A stretch of DNA of 64,000 nucleotides from Kryptolebias marmoratus (GCF_001649575.2 NC_051433.1:20116932-20180931), one strand, 5' to 3'. Shown: positions 24,271 to 37,953, numbered from the stretch's first letter. Numbers and translations are program-made. Notes: generated by a model not told the origin, from the sequence alone.

Positions 24271-25522
24271 TTCGCAAACATTTATAATTCAATGAGACTC
24301 CAACCCAACCCCAAAAAAGGCCCATTTTCTAACAGTTTTTAGTTGCTAACTCGTCTCAAACAGCTGCAGCCCAGTGAGACACCACCCTAAACAGCTCCTG
24401 TCTCAACCCGCTGCTGTTGTTTATCTGTGGGTAATAAGTTAAAAAGTTTGCGAACCATTGACCTAGAAGGCGTTATTGATTTCCAGAGACAGCAAGAAAA
24501 AAGCTCTAACTTCTTGATGTTAAGTTTCTTTAAACCGTTTTCACATTATGATATAAACAGAATTTTTTAATTCAACCAGAAATCAGAAGACAAGTATTTT
24601 GTACGCCATAGTTGTTACAGCAAATCTGAAATTGTCACAGTTTGACAAAAAAAAAAAGATTCAACTTAAAAAACTGCAATCTGCATTTATATTATTATTT
24701 ATAAATTTAGAAAACGAAAGAAAAAAAATATCTCCAACCCTCTTGCTGACAAATGACGTTTATCTTAAAACAAAGAAAAAGAAAAAGGAAATGGCTCATA
24801 ATTATCATGTGCTGATAACATCTCAATTTTCAGAAATTGGATGGAAAAAATCAACCTCTTAGTCTTATTGCTTTCACTTTTGTTTTGATGAACCCACATA
24901 ATAAATACTTTTAAAGAGTTTTATCATGTTATTAAGCACAGTATAAACCAATACAAGTCATCCAATGGTGAAGAAACGTACTGAAGAAGTAGCCACTGAG
25001 CTCAGTTTGTCTTGATTTTGGATGTTTCAGGCTTGGTGCCTGTTTGTTACTGTAAATACTGTCGGGACCCAACTATCCAAGGTCCAACTATCTTAAACTT
25101 CTCACGCCTTTCTCAATTCTATGGTATGCAACACAAAAACTAAAAGCTTTAACATAACTGGAGGAAAAAGATGCAGTAGGGAAATACGAATTGACTGGTT
25201 TCTATTATTCTTTATTAGAATATCATAAAAGGCACCAGAATCCATAGAAATGACCGGGATGACACCAGGGGACCAACAAAGAATGGAGCATTAACCTTTA
25301 AGAGCTGGATTTGTTTATTTGGATAAAGTTATCTGAATTGTTATACAGCCTTTTTCTGCTCAACTTTAATAGGTGCCTATGCAATGAACCCAGTCATCTC
25401 CAATATATCAGAGTTAAATGTTACACAAAAGCCAGGGGTGGTTTATGTAAGACGTGCAGCATTTACAGTAAATTCTACAATTTGTTTGGATTTTTTGATT
25501 ACCTCATAAATGAGTATTATAG

Positions 25523-25704
25523 AGCCTTGGGATTCCCCCGGAGGAGCTGGCCCAAGTGGCTGGGGAGAGGGAAGACTGGGTTTCCCTGCTTAGGTTGCTA
25601 CCCCCGCGACCCAACCCCGGATAAGCAGAAGAGGATGGACAGATGGACGGACGGATGGATGGACGGACGGATGGATGGACGGACAGATGGATGGATGGAT
25701 GGAT
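25523..25704 (+). mobile_element. LINE 3' tail with (GGAC/GGAT)n microsatellite
   Basis: GAGGAGCTGGCCCAAGTGGC, then TTAGGTTGCTACCCCCGCGACCC and CCGGATAAGCAGAAGAGGATGG, lead into tandem GGAC/GGAT units to about 25704. This is the usual 3' end of a teleost LINE (Rex3/RTE or L2 type; I cannot separate them here). Only the tail is present, with no reverse transcriptase. Confidence 0.65.
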
Positions 25705-28700
25705 TTCCTAAAGGTAGCATCTCACAGGGCCGAACTGTTTGAGACTAGTTGGAAACTCAAAATTATGAGAAAATAGGTGGACATCAACAACTGATATATA
25801 CTCTCTCACTGAATTCTGAGTGTTTGAGATCAAATGGATTTTGCATTTCATTGAAATTGGCGTGATCTGGATGAGAATGTACAGTGGATTTTCTATTTCA
25901 GAAAGTGATAAAAGATTTGCCTGTGATGCTAATTATAGTTCTAGGACAGAAACTTGATAGTTTGCAGGTCAGCACCACTGCAGATTCAGTCCTTAATGAG
26001 CTGAAGGCACTAATGAAAATCCTCCTCTTTCTCAATGGAGTGCAATCACACAGTTGTGAAAGAGCTGGGCTGCTCTCAACCTAATTCATTCACACAGCAA
26101 CAAGATCACTTGTAGGTAGAATATAAACAAAGTCCAATTACATCTTCATGTCAACCGAAAGGCCAGGACATAAGACTGGAGGAAGGTGGTTAAGTAAAGG
26201 ATGAGTTACCTCTAAAATGAGTAAATTTCATTAATGCTTTTGTATTTAACTACAACTACAGAAGCACTATGATATGAATTAATGATAAACCTATTTTGAA
26301 AAGTGATTTAAAACACATTTAAACTAACATTTAATGGGATTAAAGTGCTAATGCTTTGGGTGAGAGCTCTTAGTTGATCACTTCTGGATTTACTGCGTTA
26401 TTTATTTAAGCCAGATTTGGCAGAAACCCAGTGACAGATATGGCCAAAAAATGATGACTGCTGAAACCTCTACGTATTCAAAACTTCCACCGAAGTGAGG
26501 CGGTAACCCAACAGACGCGGAGCCTTCAGGCCTCAGTGATGTGACACTCACAGTGGTGGTCAAAAGGGGACTTCAGCGTTCACGCAGAGAAATATTTCCT
26601 CTGGCTTTCTCTAAAAAGGAATCCTGCCTCACTAGTTGCGGCCCAGCTGGATAATACTCGTCTGTCTGTCTCCTTTCATGGCATATTAATACTGTTTCTA
26701 TGTTTTCACCGGGAGGGGGTCTGTGGCAGCAGGGATACTGTGAATGCTTCTCTTCACGGGAGACTGTAGTACGCCTAACTCAGGGCTGCTAGGACTCTTG
26801 CTCCAAAACAGACCGCAGATTATACATCCCCAGTGCCACATACAACAGCCACAATCCTCTGGACTTCCTTTTCTGAGGGATCCTACTCTCTGCTGGTGTG
26901 GTTTGTGTTCCCGGTTGGCTTCATTCATAAGCTGGTGAGCTGATAAAAAGATGAAGCGTGGGGATTACTATTCTGGCTAATTACAAGGACGGGAGTGACC
27001 GCTGCGTCTGTTATTAAGCCCGAAATGATGATTCTGGTCCACCGGGCTGAGTGGATCAAGAAAAATCACTTGTTTTAATGAGTGAAAGTGGTGAGTCAGT
27101 GAAGCTCGGCTCTGTGTGTTGTGGGGTTTTCTCACAGAGGATGCCAGGGGCCTCTCAAGCTTTCCCACATTGGACACAGAGAGGATCTGAAGGCGCAAAC
27201 CATGGCCTCCCCACAAAAGCCACTGTGACCTTCAAGTGTGGTTTGGAGCCAAACGGATGGCTCAAGGGCCACAATGAAACTTGATTCACTATCACTTCCA
27301 CCCTTTGAAACTTAAGCACCATAACTGATTTCTAGATGCAGCATGTAAGTAAGGCTGGACATCCAGCCTCAATGTGCTTCTCGAAACGAACAAAATGTGA
27401 TTTAAGTATCAGAAACCGCAAAGCTTAAAGAGGCTGGCACTTAATGCCAACTTTAGAGTCTTAATCCTGAGTATTTACTCTGTAACAAGAGATAGCTTTG
27501 GTTTAAATTTATACTTTTTATGTGCGGTTACTTTAAGTGTTATGAAAAAACAATAAAAAAAATTTGAGTTGTTAAGTTTTAGTTGAAAAACATTTAATAA
27601 AATTAGAGCACAACTAAAGGTGGATATTTTGAAAAAAAAAAAAGGTTGATTTAAAGCCAGTTAGGGGAATAATTTTGCCCCATTTATTGCTACTTTTACT
27701 TTTTAATCAGTTCAATTTATGTCATGATTAAGCTGAAAAAGGAAATTTGCGGGGGTCGTATATTGACTTTCAAACAAAGAAGTTAGCCACTCAAGATCCC
27801 CCCCAAAAATACACATTTGACTGAAGACCATCTGCTGTGGCGTGATTAGTTTAAAAATATAATGAAACAGAATAAACAACAGTTTGTCAGTCAAACTAAA
27901 ATAATTTGTCAGAACATCCTATCTGCGCTAATATTCAGTCGTAAAAAAATCTGTCATTTTTATTTCAACCAGCAACACAACACTGTAAAAGTACCAGTTC
28001 ACTATAGAGACCATCCAAGGGGATGATAGTGTCCAAATCCAATTCAATTAAAATCAATTCACTCCAGTTAACTGTAAATATGACTCAGTTCAGTACAACC
28101 AAGTGTACATCCAAATCCAACAATGTAAAGTCCAATGTCTACACACTTACACCCGCAGAGTGCAGTGTACCATGGGAATAAGACTTTTCAAGCCTGATCC
28201 CTCATTATGTTGTTAATTTCCCAGGGATCGCGCTTCTTTACAAGGTGAAAGTACAAACCCCTGGTACGAGCACAGGAGGAGTATTGACAGTAATCACACA
28301 AAGATAAATCGCTGTTCTATTTTTGTGGAACATGATACACACACGAAAACAAATTTCTTTGCTCACTATCATCCGTTGTGCTGTTTTTTAAACACCAGCA
28401 AACAGAAATGAAACTGTTTTCAATCACATAATCTGACACTTTAATGTAAGACAACGCATCCAGTGAAAATTAACCACAACTTTTCATTAATATCTCAAAC
28501 AAAGATCAAATAGACTTCATCTGCCTTTTTTTTCCAGGGGCTATTACAGAACTGAACCCACTTCTTGACAGTTTTTGGACATGTGATATATTTTATATAT
28601 TTAAAATCATCATATTTATCTTTAGGTTACCTCTGGCTATTCATAAATCCCCAACTGAGCTGGCCACATCCTGCGACAATCCGAGCTTTCAGAAATGAAG

Positions 28701-29769
28701 CCGCCATCATGAAAACACAGGAGGTGTCGGGCCTTGCGCAGTAGCGGTAATGTAAAACTCTACACAGAAATTGCACGTTGGCAATCTCTCTCTAAATCCT
28801 GCGGCGGGACAGTCACACAGTCCACCTGTCATCACCACACCACACCCTCAATCTGCAACGCTGGCTTTTATGTCTCAGCTGTTACAGCACAGAGACTATC
28901 TCTGCCTTGGCAGCTCAGAGGCATAACAGCGCCTGCTTGACTTCATCTCCCCTCAAACTCTGGTCCAAGCACGATTTCTCGTTTGAGATTATCCTTGTAT
29001 ACGTTGTCCTTCTTACATAATAAAGGTGAAACCAAAACACCATTGTTTCTAATACTAATATGTAAAAAAAAAACAAAAAAAACTTTAGGTGGCATTGCAT
29101 TTAGAGACAAGTGCCTTTTGCAGTGTTATATCCCAACATATTGTTTACTAAATAATTATGACTTGCATTTGCTAATATAAAGTTTCAAAAAGGTTACAAC
29201 ATTCATTGTCACAAGACTAATTTTGGTCCAGAATTGCATGTTTTTTTCCCACCAACATCTTGATTAGATAGTGAAACCAGTGCAGCATGAAGTCCTCTTC
29301 AGCACGTCCCAAAGGCTGAATGTGGACTGGTCTGGTCTCTTTGGTAATTCATGTCAAAAACAAACTGCTCACTGCATCAGCTGGGATAAAAATAAATAAA
29401 TAAATAAATGTTGCCAACTGAAACATACTAATCATTGTAGAACTTTTCCAATTAGAGCCTTATTTGCTTATTTAAATTCAATAGTGACTGTAAAGATAAA
29501 AAGTTTTCCTGCCGTTTGTGCGAGTAAATGCTTTATGGTCAAAGATGGAGCAGGAATGAGCACTACGCCATACTGTCTCGCTTTGCTGCAGTCAATCTGG
29601 AAAAAAGGGGAACCCAAAGTGACAGTTCAGATATCATAAGAGCCCATCCCACTTTATTTGTCCCCTCCTTTTCCTCTGAAAGATAAGAAACTCAGCAAGG
29701 CAAGCATCAGAGGCTTCACTTAAGAGAATTGTCTCAGTGCTCCAAAATGTCATTTTCTCTTCCAGTCAG

Positions 29770-29915
29770 AGAGCTAATATCTCACTGGGTTGTGACAGCT
29801 GGAGAGTAGTTGGCAACTAGCATACGCGAGGGAGGAAGTCTCCAAAAAGTCTCGAAACGTTTGAGGGGTTCTCCATTTTCTTGCGCATCTCAGAGCCTTG
29901 CAGTCTTGTTGCTTT
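29770..29915. repeat. Relative of the 24.1-kb repeat segment
   Basis: See the 24106-24270 entry: the same blocks appear in the same order with small gaps. The following bases to about 30010 also contain GAGACTTGAACCCGTCTCAG and CGTCTCAAGAGC, similar in style to the right part of the hAT insertion. Ends were not resolved. Confidence 0.5.
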
Positions 29916-31787
29916 AGTTTTGAATGTGTTCAAAAGAATGTAAAACTAATTTTCTCTTAAAATAGGTGCACTTGTGGCGGGAGACTTGAACCCGTCTCAG
30001 TTTTGTCTCGGGCGTCTCAAGAGCACTAGAGCTGTATTTTAACACCTGTATGGGAGCTCCACTGTGACAGAAGGCATCCAAGGCTACAGCCTTGACTGGT
30101 CAGGTCTAAAAACCACAAAAACAGAAAAAAACTAGTCCAAAAAGAAACAAATCTGCCAATCTTCATTTCTAAAGTGTACTCCAATAAGTTAAATCATAAA
30201 GGTGGTGCCAGCTGCCATGGTGGGTACAAAGTGAGTCAAAGAGGTAGGAAATAAAATAACATGCACAGCCTAGAATACAGTTTTGCAAACTATAACTTGG
30301 TTGCAAATATTCGGAATCCAGTTTTCTTACAATTTTTCTGCAGTTATGAGTCACCCGGTGAGATATGAAGTGATGCATTAAGGACTTCTCAGCCTTATCT
30401 ACGTGCTGATGGGATCATTTTAAAAAAGATGTACAGGCGAACGGGGAGGTGAAGACAAGATCTGACTGACACGGACCCAAAAGTAGAGTTACACAATCAA
30501 AGGGAAACTGCTTGGATATTGAAAAGAAAAAGAAAATAAAAGCAAATCCTACACTGATGAGATTCAAACGTAATCTGATTATGTTATCCACATTCCTCGT
30601 GGTTTCGAGAGGACCCAACGCAAAAATCCTCCCAGATCACGAAGATGTGCAGCAACAGTTTGCTCAATAATTTGAAGGGATTACATAATCTCCATCCTGT
30701 AACAGAAGGCCCAATCAGAGCTGAATGACTCTGCAAGATGTTGTTTCAGCTCGGCCAAAATATTCGATTTGGTTCTTGTAAAGCCAATTACGCGTGCTCA
30801 TTTCCGGTGTTGTGAAATAAACCTTTCTTCATACGTAGCAGTGTTTATCCTCTCTGCGGGGTGAATTACACGATCCCTTCCTGTCAGTGTAAAAACACAC
30901 TGGCCTACAGGTGGAAACAAAAATATACCTCCAGCCCCACCCCAGAGCCAGCTCATAATATTCTGCCGAAGCCCAGAAAAAAAAATGTTGAAATTTCACA
31001 ACACTGAGGTAAAGCAGTGATCAAAACTTCTTGCAGCTTTCCCACAAGGCAACTTAAAACCGCATATTTTTAGAAACTGGGACAATCGTGAAACGCATGG
31101 TGTGAAGATCATTCATCCTCCTCTGCTAAGACCTTTTTTTTCCCTGCTTCTCAAGTCAGAAATAACTTGGGTTTTCTTAAATTAGCTTGTGGAAGACACA
31201 GCGGCGGATGATAACAGCTCTGCGTTTCTCTGTCATACGATGGAGGTGTTGGGTTTTTTTTCTTCCTCCCCTCTTCTTTCTTTCACAGTTCAGTTTTGAT
31301 GAGACGCTGCGGCTGGACACGGTGCAAATGCTCCCGTGTTTAGTGACAGAAAGATGTGGACGTGTTCAGGACCCGACGAGTAGAGGTCACAGGCTGGAAA
31401 CAGAGATTCTGTTATTTTGGACTTGGATAGTAGGTGACATGACCTCGGTGAAGCTGATGTGAACAGAGCGAGGAATGGTGTGTGTGTGAGTGTGTGAGCT
31501 GCAGCTCGCTGAATCAAACCAGATGTTAGAGGAGTCGAGCTCCAGGCAGCAGATATGACAAGCCAGGCTCTGGGATGGCCTCCTGAGAATGACGACGCTC
31601 TGATCTGCTCTCACTTCGGAGCACTTTTTCCTCCTTTGTTGCTTAAACGAGGCGAGGAGCACTAGTTTAGTCAGAGCTCCGATCCGATGTTACACGTTCT
31701 TCATGTCTAATAAGACTTGTCGTGACAGTTTACGTTTATGATTTGCCACCCGAGTAAAAGCAGAGCAATTACCACCCACTGCTGAAC

Positions 31788-32290
31788 GCGGTAATGTTTT
31801 TGCCTGTGTCTGTGTTAGCAAAATATCTCATGAACCACAAGAGAGGTTTTAATGAAACTCCCAGAAAGTATTCTTTAGATGTACATCTACAACTGATTAA
31901 CTTTAAGAGTCAGTCCAATTCAAGATGGCTGCCACAGCCAAGTAAACTTAGCAAACACATTAATGGATATAACTCGGCTTATTTTATAGTTATTAAGCTA
32001 CGATGGCAGTAGATGAGAGTCCCCAACACATGGTGCCACATTTTTGCTGAAAACTTTAGCATTAACTATTGGGGTCAACCCTGTTTGTTAGCAAAATATC
32101 TCATGGTCCACAGGAACCAGTTCAATGAAAGTCTCAGAAAGTAGTTGTTGGGTGTTCATGTACGACGGACTAACATAAACAGAAATGGCTACAAGTCGGT
32201 CAGTTTCACAGATACTGAGCGAAAGTAGACCAAACTTTGGCCGAGAGTCGTCCTCAACACATACTTCAGTTCCCCCGAGAGATCTCGTCT
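31788..32290. repeat. Family A dispersed repeat, two head-to-tail copies
   Basis: Copy 3 runs from GGTAATGTTTTTGCCTGTGT (31790) to about 32030. Copy 4 restarts at TGTTTGTTAGCAAAATATCT (about 32085) and runs to about 32290. Both contain the 'leaving-off' block GAGAGT-CC-CAACACATA. The second copy lacks part of the middle. Confidence 0.7.
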
Positions 32291-33199
32291 GAGATCACAC
32301 ACGAGGTTCAACCACAGCTTCATCTCTTCTCCTCGCAAGACGATCTTCGTCGAGAGCTCTGGCGATCGCCAGGTGGCGGGCAACCTACGCGTTTTCCTAC
32401 GAGGAGCACAACTCGATCAAGCCAAGCTCCAAACTTGGACAGGGTCGGCGTGGCTACACCCAGAATGACGGGAGAATCTGGATCCGAGGGGGAAACTTCG
32501 GGAGAGGTTGAAGCAGAGGGGAGGGTTCGAAAGGAGAAGCACAAAGCAGCTGCTGTGGTTTTGACAAAAGGATACATGTTAATGTTAGGGCGACCTAATT
32601 CATGATGAAGACCCACTCCTCCTGCTCCTCCACCCACCCCCACCCCCCTCCTCTCTCTCTGGATGTGTAATAACAAAGCTCTGATCAATACAGTATACTT
32701 TCCAGTTAGCCAGTCCAGAGAAGCCCCCTCTTTGTTCTAGAGCCAGCACAACAAACCCACTCACTTCTGATCCCCCCCTTATTTTTTAAATGTTTGCCGC
32801 ACTCATATCAACCCCCCCTCCTCTTTCTGAGAGCCAACATTTCCCTCCCTGCCTCCGAGCCACTTCCCAAAATGTGACTATTAAAGCTACCCCCGCTTCT
32901 TCTGCGTGCCTCAGTTCATCTCCGCAGTTATAAAAGGGCTGTGTGGGACTAAATGAGGGAGGGCTGCCTGGCTGGGGAGGTGGAGGAGGTGGAGGTGGTG
33001 GGGAAACAAGAGCCACAATGTTACAGCAGGAGGAAACACGCTTGTACACACAGCGACATTGTAACAAGTGGGATTCGGCTTTGCGCAACGACGAAAAAAA
33101 GCCAAGAAAACTCACCACAACTCCTGTAGCGTCCAGAGGGAGCCCGTGAAGGGAGGAATTAAGAAGCCAAGAGGGGATTTATCCGCTTTTTTTCCTTTT

Positions 33200-33760
33200 T
33201 AATACCCCCCTCTTCCACGTTTTTCAACCCCGGCCCCTCAGTCTCCACACCCCAGGAACTAAGAGCGGGGCAGGCGGGTGGTGGTGGTGGTGGGGGATCT
33301 GCTGGGTGATAGCGGAGGAAGAGGGAAGCACAACCTGGGACACACCGCTGCCAACACTTCGCAATCAGTTCTCTCTCTTTCCCCCTCTCTCCTTCTGCCA
33401 AGTCCAAACAAAACAAAACAAAAAAAAAACAACAACAAGGCACCCCCTCCAGGAAAACTGTAATCCTCGCGCGTGTACGGACTCGTCGGAGGGTTCCTCC
33501 TCGGCCTGCTCGGACGATAAACCCCACAGTTTATCGGCTGTTTCCGGGCGCGTCGTCTCGCTCTCCTAGTCCGCCATGTTGTGTGTCTGTCTGCATAGGA
33601 AGAATGGGAAGCTGCAGAAAAATTCCCAGGCCAGGCCCCGTCTCCATTCCGTCCTGTTTCTGCGTGGCCGACAGCGACCTCTGCCGGCGAACGTCAGCGC
33701 TGCAGCCGCGGACACAGGCCGGGGGAAAACAGTTTATTCTAGTATAAGAGAAAAATAAAA
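33200..33760 (-). promoter_or_regulatory. ptpra: GC-rich candidate promoter / first exon, likely ptpra
   Basis: This is the richest CpG segment between ptpra and idh3b, with clusters such as CTCGCGCGTGTACGGACTCGTCGG and GGGCGCGTCGTCTCG. On the minus strand ACATGGCGGACTAG gives an ATG closed at once by a stop, typical of a 5'UTR. Nothing coding is attached, so a non-coding first exon of ptpra, 13 kb upstream of its start codon, is the simplest reading. A plus-strand TATAAAAG at 32929-32936 could instead mark an unrelated start. Exon limits are not defined. Confidence 0.35.
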
Positions 33761-33817
33761 GGAAGTATGCAAAACACATTTGTTTGCAGGCCTTTCTCCC
33801 CTATTTTATATATATAA

Positions 33818-34068
33818 TAGAGCTGCACCATCACAGTATCAGCAAGCACAATATCAATATTGTAAAAGACTGCTTGGACTTCAATAAATCAGAGATACAT
33901 TTCAAGTAGCCTGCATTCATGTCCTGCATGTTCATAATATGTTTGGTCAATTCTCATTGGCCTTGACATCCACACCTGGTTTAGTTGATAGTTACTGTTA
34001 TTTTTGAATTGCAGTATTCAACAAAAATATCGCACATCGCAAGTTTTTCTGTTATTGTGCAGCCCTGA
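33818..34068. mobile_element. Inverted-repeat DNA element (MITE), about 250 bp
   Basis: The left end TAGAGCTGCACCAT and the right end ATTGTGCAGCCCTGA are inverted relatives of the common fish terminus AGGGCTGCACAAT. The interior is AT-rich and non-coding. The target duplication is unclear. Confidence 0.55.
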
Positions 34069-35790
34069 CATAAAACTGATTTTCTAAAGTTTTATGAATA
34101 TTAATAAATTAATAAAATATGAAAATCCCACATTGCTCCCACTGGCAGCACCTAGCCAAGTTTAGAAAGATGTCATAGAAGTGTAAATTATTTATAACCA
34201 GCGTATACCACGCAAGTCAGAAGTTTTTTTGTTTGTTTGTTTGTTTTTACAGCTCTAAGGCTTACATTGGTTTTAAATTTACAATTAAAAAATATATTTA
34301 AAAAAAATCAACATGTTTTACTGAAGATTTGAACCTTGTGATTAAAAATACAAACTTCTAAAAACAAAAAACAAAAGACAAAACAAAACAAAAATTTGAC
34401 TCTGGAAAAGTATTTTAAAATGCAAACATTGAAGAAAACCTGCACACAGTTTTCACAGACATCCAATTGTGTTTCAGCAGCTAATCTTTTAGGCATTCAT
34501 TTTAGTACCAAATTCCAATTATGTTCAAAGGTTTGGTCACAGCTCTAGATATCTGTCACTGTAACAGGTTGGGTGCTCCATCAGATTATGTAAAACACCT
34601 GCTTTTCCAGGTGATTTACAGACACACAGAGTTTATGCTCTTCTGTGTTTCAAGTTAACCGTCTGTACAGCAGGGCTATGGAATATCAAGGGTGAAAAAT
34701 AAAAAAAACAGGCAATTTTAGAAAAAGGAAGCAACACGTGTGCAAGAAAATGTCAACTTAAATAGGCTTACTCAACATTTGCAACCAAAGTTATTGTTAC
34801 AATATTGGGCAAATTTATTGTAAGAGTGCAAATTCTTGTAGACTAAATGAAAAAGCTTTAATAAGAATAAAAAATTATATTAGGAAATGCCCAGCAAATT
34901 TCAGAACACATTTTGTTTATGATGCTGCAGAACAGACTGCAGTACGTTTTTTTCCTTATTGGTGAGATAAAAATAATCAGATATTAAATATTGTTTCATC
35001 TGGAACAGTGCTACTTAAGGAGAATTTTAAAGCAGAAATTCACTTTTATTGGAATTATGAATTCCAATAAATCAACAGGTGATAAAATCACCCAATTTAA
35101 AAAAATTGACACTTTGTTCAATAACTACATTTTAACCTACAGAGAAACAGATTCATCATCACCTGCAGTCGGTTTTCACTGTAAACCAGAGTCAAATTAA
35201 TCCACTTTTCATCACCAGCTCACACTTCTTTCTTCACGTTTTTTGCTGAGCATTCGTTGTTTCTCCGTTTCCACCTGATTTGTGAGCGGAGTCATGGCAG
35301 GAAGGAGCGTGCTGACTGCGCCCACCAGCAGCCATGATAAACACTTAACACTAAATACTGCATTAGTCTTCCATTAAGAGCCATACGAATACTTCACACA
35401 CTGGCAGTTACATCTCATTTATTATTCACAACTCATCATAAGTGAAGAAGTAATAGGCCACAACTTGGAGTTAATAAATAAGTAGTACATATCCATCATG
35501 TTTTGACTGATGGTTAATCTCCTGAAATAAAACCACTGCACAGAATTTATAGGATAAAAGCAGAATGGCTGGTGTGCATAAGAGCTGCTGTTCTGTTCAG
35601 ATTAAGACTTCATAACGTTATACAAGTTTGCACACACATCGATGCATTTCCTTTGCATTTTACTGTGCGTAGGGATAAATAAAGCCGTCAAGGTCTTGCT
35701 GAAATACACTGCTGCGAGACGGCACTGTCTGTAAATATAAAACGGCATGTGTGCGTGTCTCAGCAGCTGACAGATTTGCATTCGCAAAGC
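34069..35790. other. AT-rich intergenic DNA
   Basis: No gene is seen. On the minus strand an AATAAA at 35418-35423 lies about 370 nt beyond the alternative idh3b last exon and could serve its 3'UTR. Confidence 0.4.
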
Positions 35791-35868
35791 TCAGACTGCC
35801 AGGTTAGCAATGACAGCCCGGGTGAATTCATCGCTTGTCGCGTAGCCCCCGAGGTCTCCAGTGCGCAC
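35791..35868 (-). CDS. idh3b: Alternative last coding exon of idh3b
   Basis: After an acceptor (TTTGCAACAG) the exon encodes VRTGDLGGYATSDEFTRAVI...NLAV and a stop (25 aa). The proximal last exon at 37954-38043 encodes [20 protein letters not shown]...HKPVH (29 aa). The two start in the same phase, share V-R-T-x-D-L-G-G-Y and A-V-x-x-N-L, and can each follow the exon ending at 38840. They are therefore mutually exclusive C-termini that arose by exon duplication. Using this exon gives 382 aa rather than 386. Mammalian IDH3B also has alternative C-termini. Confidence 0.88.
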   Translation of the reverse strand: MRTGDLGGYATSDEFTRAVIANLAV

Positions 35869-37953
35869 CTGTTGCAAACACAGGGACAGCGTGTTACTAC
35901 ATGCACAGCTGCTGCAACACATGTCCACATACAGCATCGCGGCCTGCACGTTAGAGAGCCTTTGATAAACAGATTCACGCCGAGGGATCAGACGGATGCT
36001 CGTTTAGGAAAAGCACCAGCTCCATTCAAGATTATATACGAATTTAAATACGCCAGAGCTCTAAATCAGATGTAGGGTTTAAAAATATTTTTACTGCCAT
36101 TTGGGAACAAATTGTCGTTGAGCTCGTCTGCTCTCCTGAGATTTAGGAACAGTGACGAGACGTACTACAAAAAGAACGCGATGCGGCTCATGTTGGTGGT
36201 GAATTGTGTTTAAAAACGCTCATCATTTCTTATCGTACAAAAGGTTTAAAACAAAAATGTAAAAACAAAACAAAAGGCTAATTTAGTGCCGAGAACACGG
36301 CTTTAAGATCACCTGGAAATAACTAACAAGGCTCAGATGATATTCTGCTGTAGTGATAATGAATATAGAAATAATATTTGTGGCTGTTTAGAACTAGAAC
36401 CAAGACTGTTTAGAAAATGTTAAGATTTACACAAGATTTATCTTTGCCTGACACAAAATGTCATGTTATATATAATCCAGAGCTCAAGGAGGCCACATCT
36501 GAACTGGCAGATGTGGTTCTAGTCATATTACACACTTTGGGTCAGGTGTACTGAAACTTTCCATTCAATACTTTAAATCATTCTATAGACATTTTACTGT
36601 GGAATAAATATTCTGAAGAGTCTCTCTTTGAAACAACAGTCAATGTTGCTGCTTGTATTTTTGTTGTTGAAAATGGGAATTTTATCCCAATGCGTACAAC
36701 GACACACATTTGGCCACAGAGGCACAAACAGATGTGGTCACCACAAAAACCAACCAAACAGCATCTCACAGGTGTCATTTTAACCTCCAGTCTGGAGTAC
36801 GGTGCTGAGGTTTTACCAAACATACAAACATTGTGGGTCAGAAACGTTGAAGCGTCAGCAGCAGTTTTACTGTACAGTAAAATATTTTTTACATTCAGTC
36901 CTTGTGAGACTAAAGTACATTAGTAAATGTGAATGAACCATAAGGCACTGTGGCTGCTTTACAGACAGATGAGCTACCAGCTGCATGGAGACACCAAATT
37001 AACATTTTTGTCATCTAAGAACAATTTAAACCTAAAAGCAAAGATAGCAGGTGCAGGTGGTGTCTATAGTGTAAACTGCACCACTTTCACATCAGACATT
37101 TGTTTTCTTTTGTCACTACTTTCTCATTCGAACAGTACTTGTGTTGCTTTGCGTCACTGTGGCTTCACAAATTCTGTCCTTTTAATCTGACAGAAACACA
37201 ACATACACTATACTTTTAAATGTTTGCAGAAGTAAGACATAAGCAAAGGCTCACTGCTTACTGCTAAGCAATAAGCTATTGAACGAATTTGATATAAATA
37301 ACAGATGACATGAGAACGCTGCTCAGTTCATATAATTGAGCAAGTCAACAACAAAACAAACAAAAAATAAACAACTGTCTGATGCAAAAACGTGTAGAAA
37401 ACCAAACTAAAGCTTTCACTTAAATTCCTATAAATCATTTTGGTTTTTTGCTGTTTTAGCCTGTTATTAAGCTAATCTATTAGCACCCCTATCTCCATAT
37501 TTGGATCATTCTGACCTTAATGACTGCAGGTAAGACACTGAGTGCTCATAAGTTCTTCACACAACTTGAACAATTAATGTAAAAGGTCTCACAACATGAG
37601 TGAAATGACAAATTGATTTAGTCACATAAAATCTGAGAAAGAACAGCCAAAAAATAAAATAAAATACAGGGATGCAGGCGGAGGGAGGAAACAGGAGAGT
37701 GGGCTGATGGAAATCCTCTTCAGTTGCACACTTTTCTTTGAAAAGAGCAACACATCCCCGCTACCTCCACTGGATTTATCAGCAAGCTTCATATAAACCA
37801 TAAACGTTCACATGTGGCTGCTGTCAAAGCAGCGGGATACAGCTGTCATTTAACACAGAGGAGGTGCGTTTAGTCTTAACACGCACTCGGCTCACGTTAA
37901 AGATAAGTGTCCAGATTTAAGGCGAGGTCAGTGAGGAATAGAAGGGAAACGGC

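Larger units (their letters stand above)
23345..24460. mobile_element. hAT-type non-autonomous insertion, 1116 bp, exact 8-bp TSD
   Basis: The flanks at 23337-23344 and 24461-24468 are identical (ACCTAGAA), the 8-bp duplication expected of hAT. The left end TAGTACTTTCCAAAGT and the right end (minus strand CAATGGTTCGCAAACTTTT) are degenerate inverted termini. The left interior (GGGTTGTGAAACACCAA) resembles the left part of the 299-bp element at 16908. No transposase frame was found. A family A repeat and a small inverted-repeat element lie inside. Confidence 0.7.
20311..33199. other. Long non-coding stretch, possibly ptpra intron 1
   Basis: No coding exon could be supported on either strand over about 12.9 kb. 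It contains the hAT insertion at 23345-24460, a LINE tail at 25.5 kb, family A repeats, a related block at 29.8 kb and short (TAAA)n tracts near 22.02 and 29.39 kb. If the GC-rich region at 33.2-33.8 kb is the ptpra promoter, this is its first intron. Otherwise it is intergenic. Confidence 0.45.

Noticed and set aside
25311..25742. 143-codon plus-strand frame ending in [10 protein letters not shown] repeats
   Set aside because: The second half is the LINE 3' tail and its GGAT/GGAC microsatellite; the first half shows no coding signal.
32786..33118. 110-codon minus-strand frame with a poly-proline run
   Set aside because: The proline run is a frame reading of a GGT/GGA-rich simple repeat. There are no splice partners and no family resemblance.
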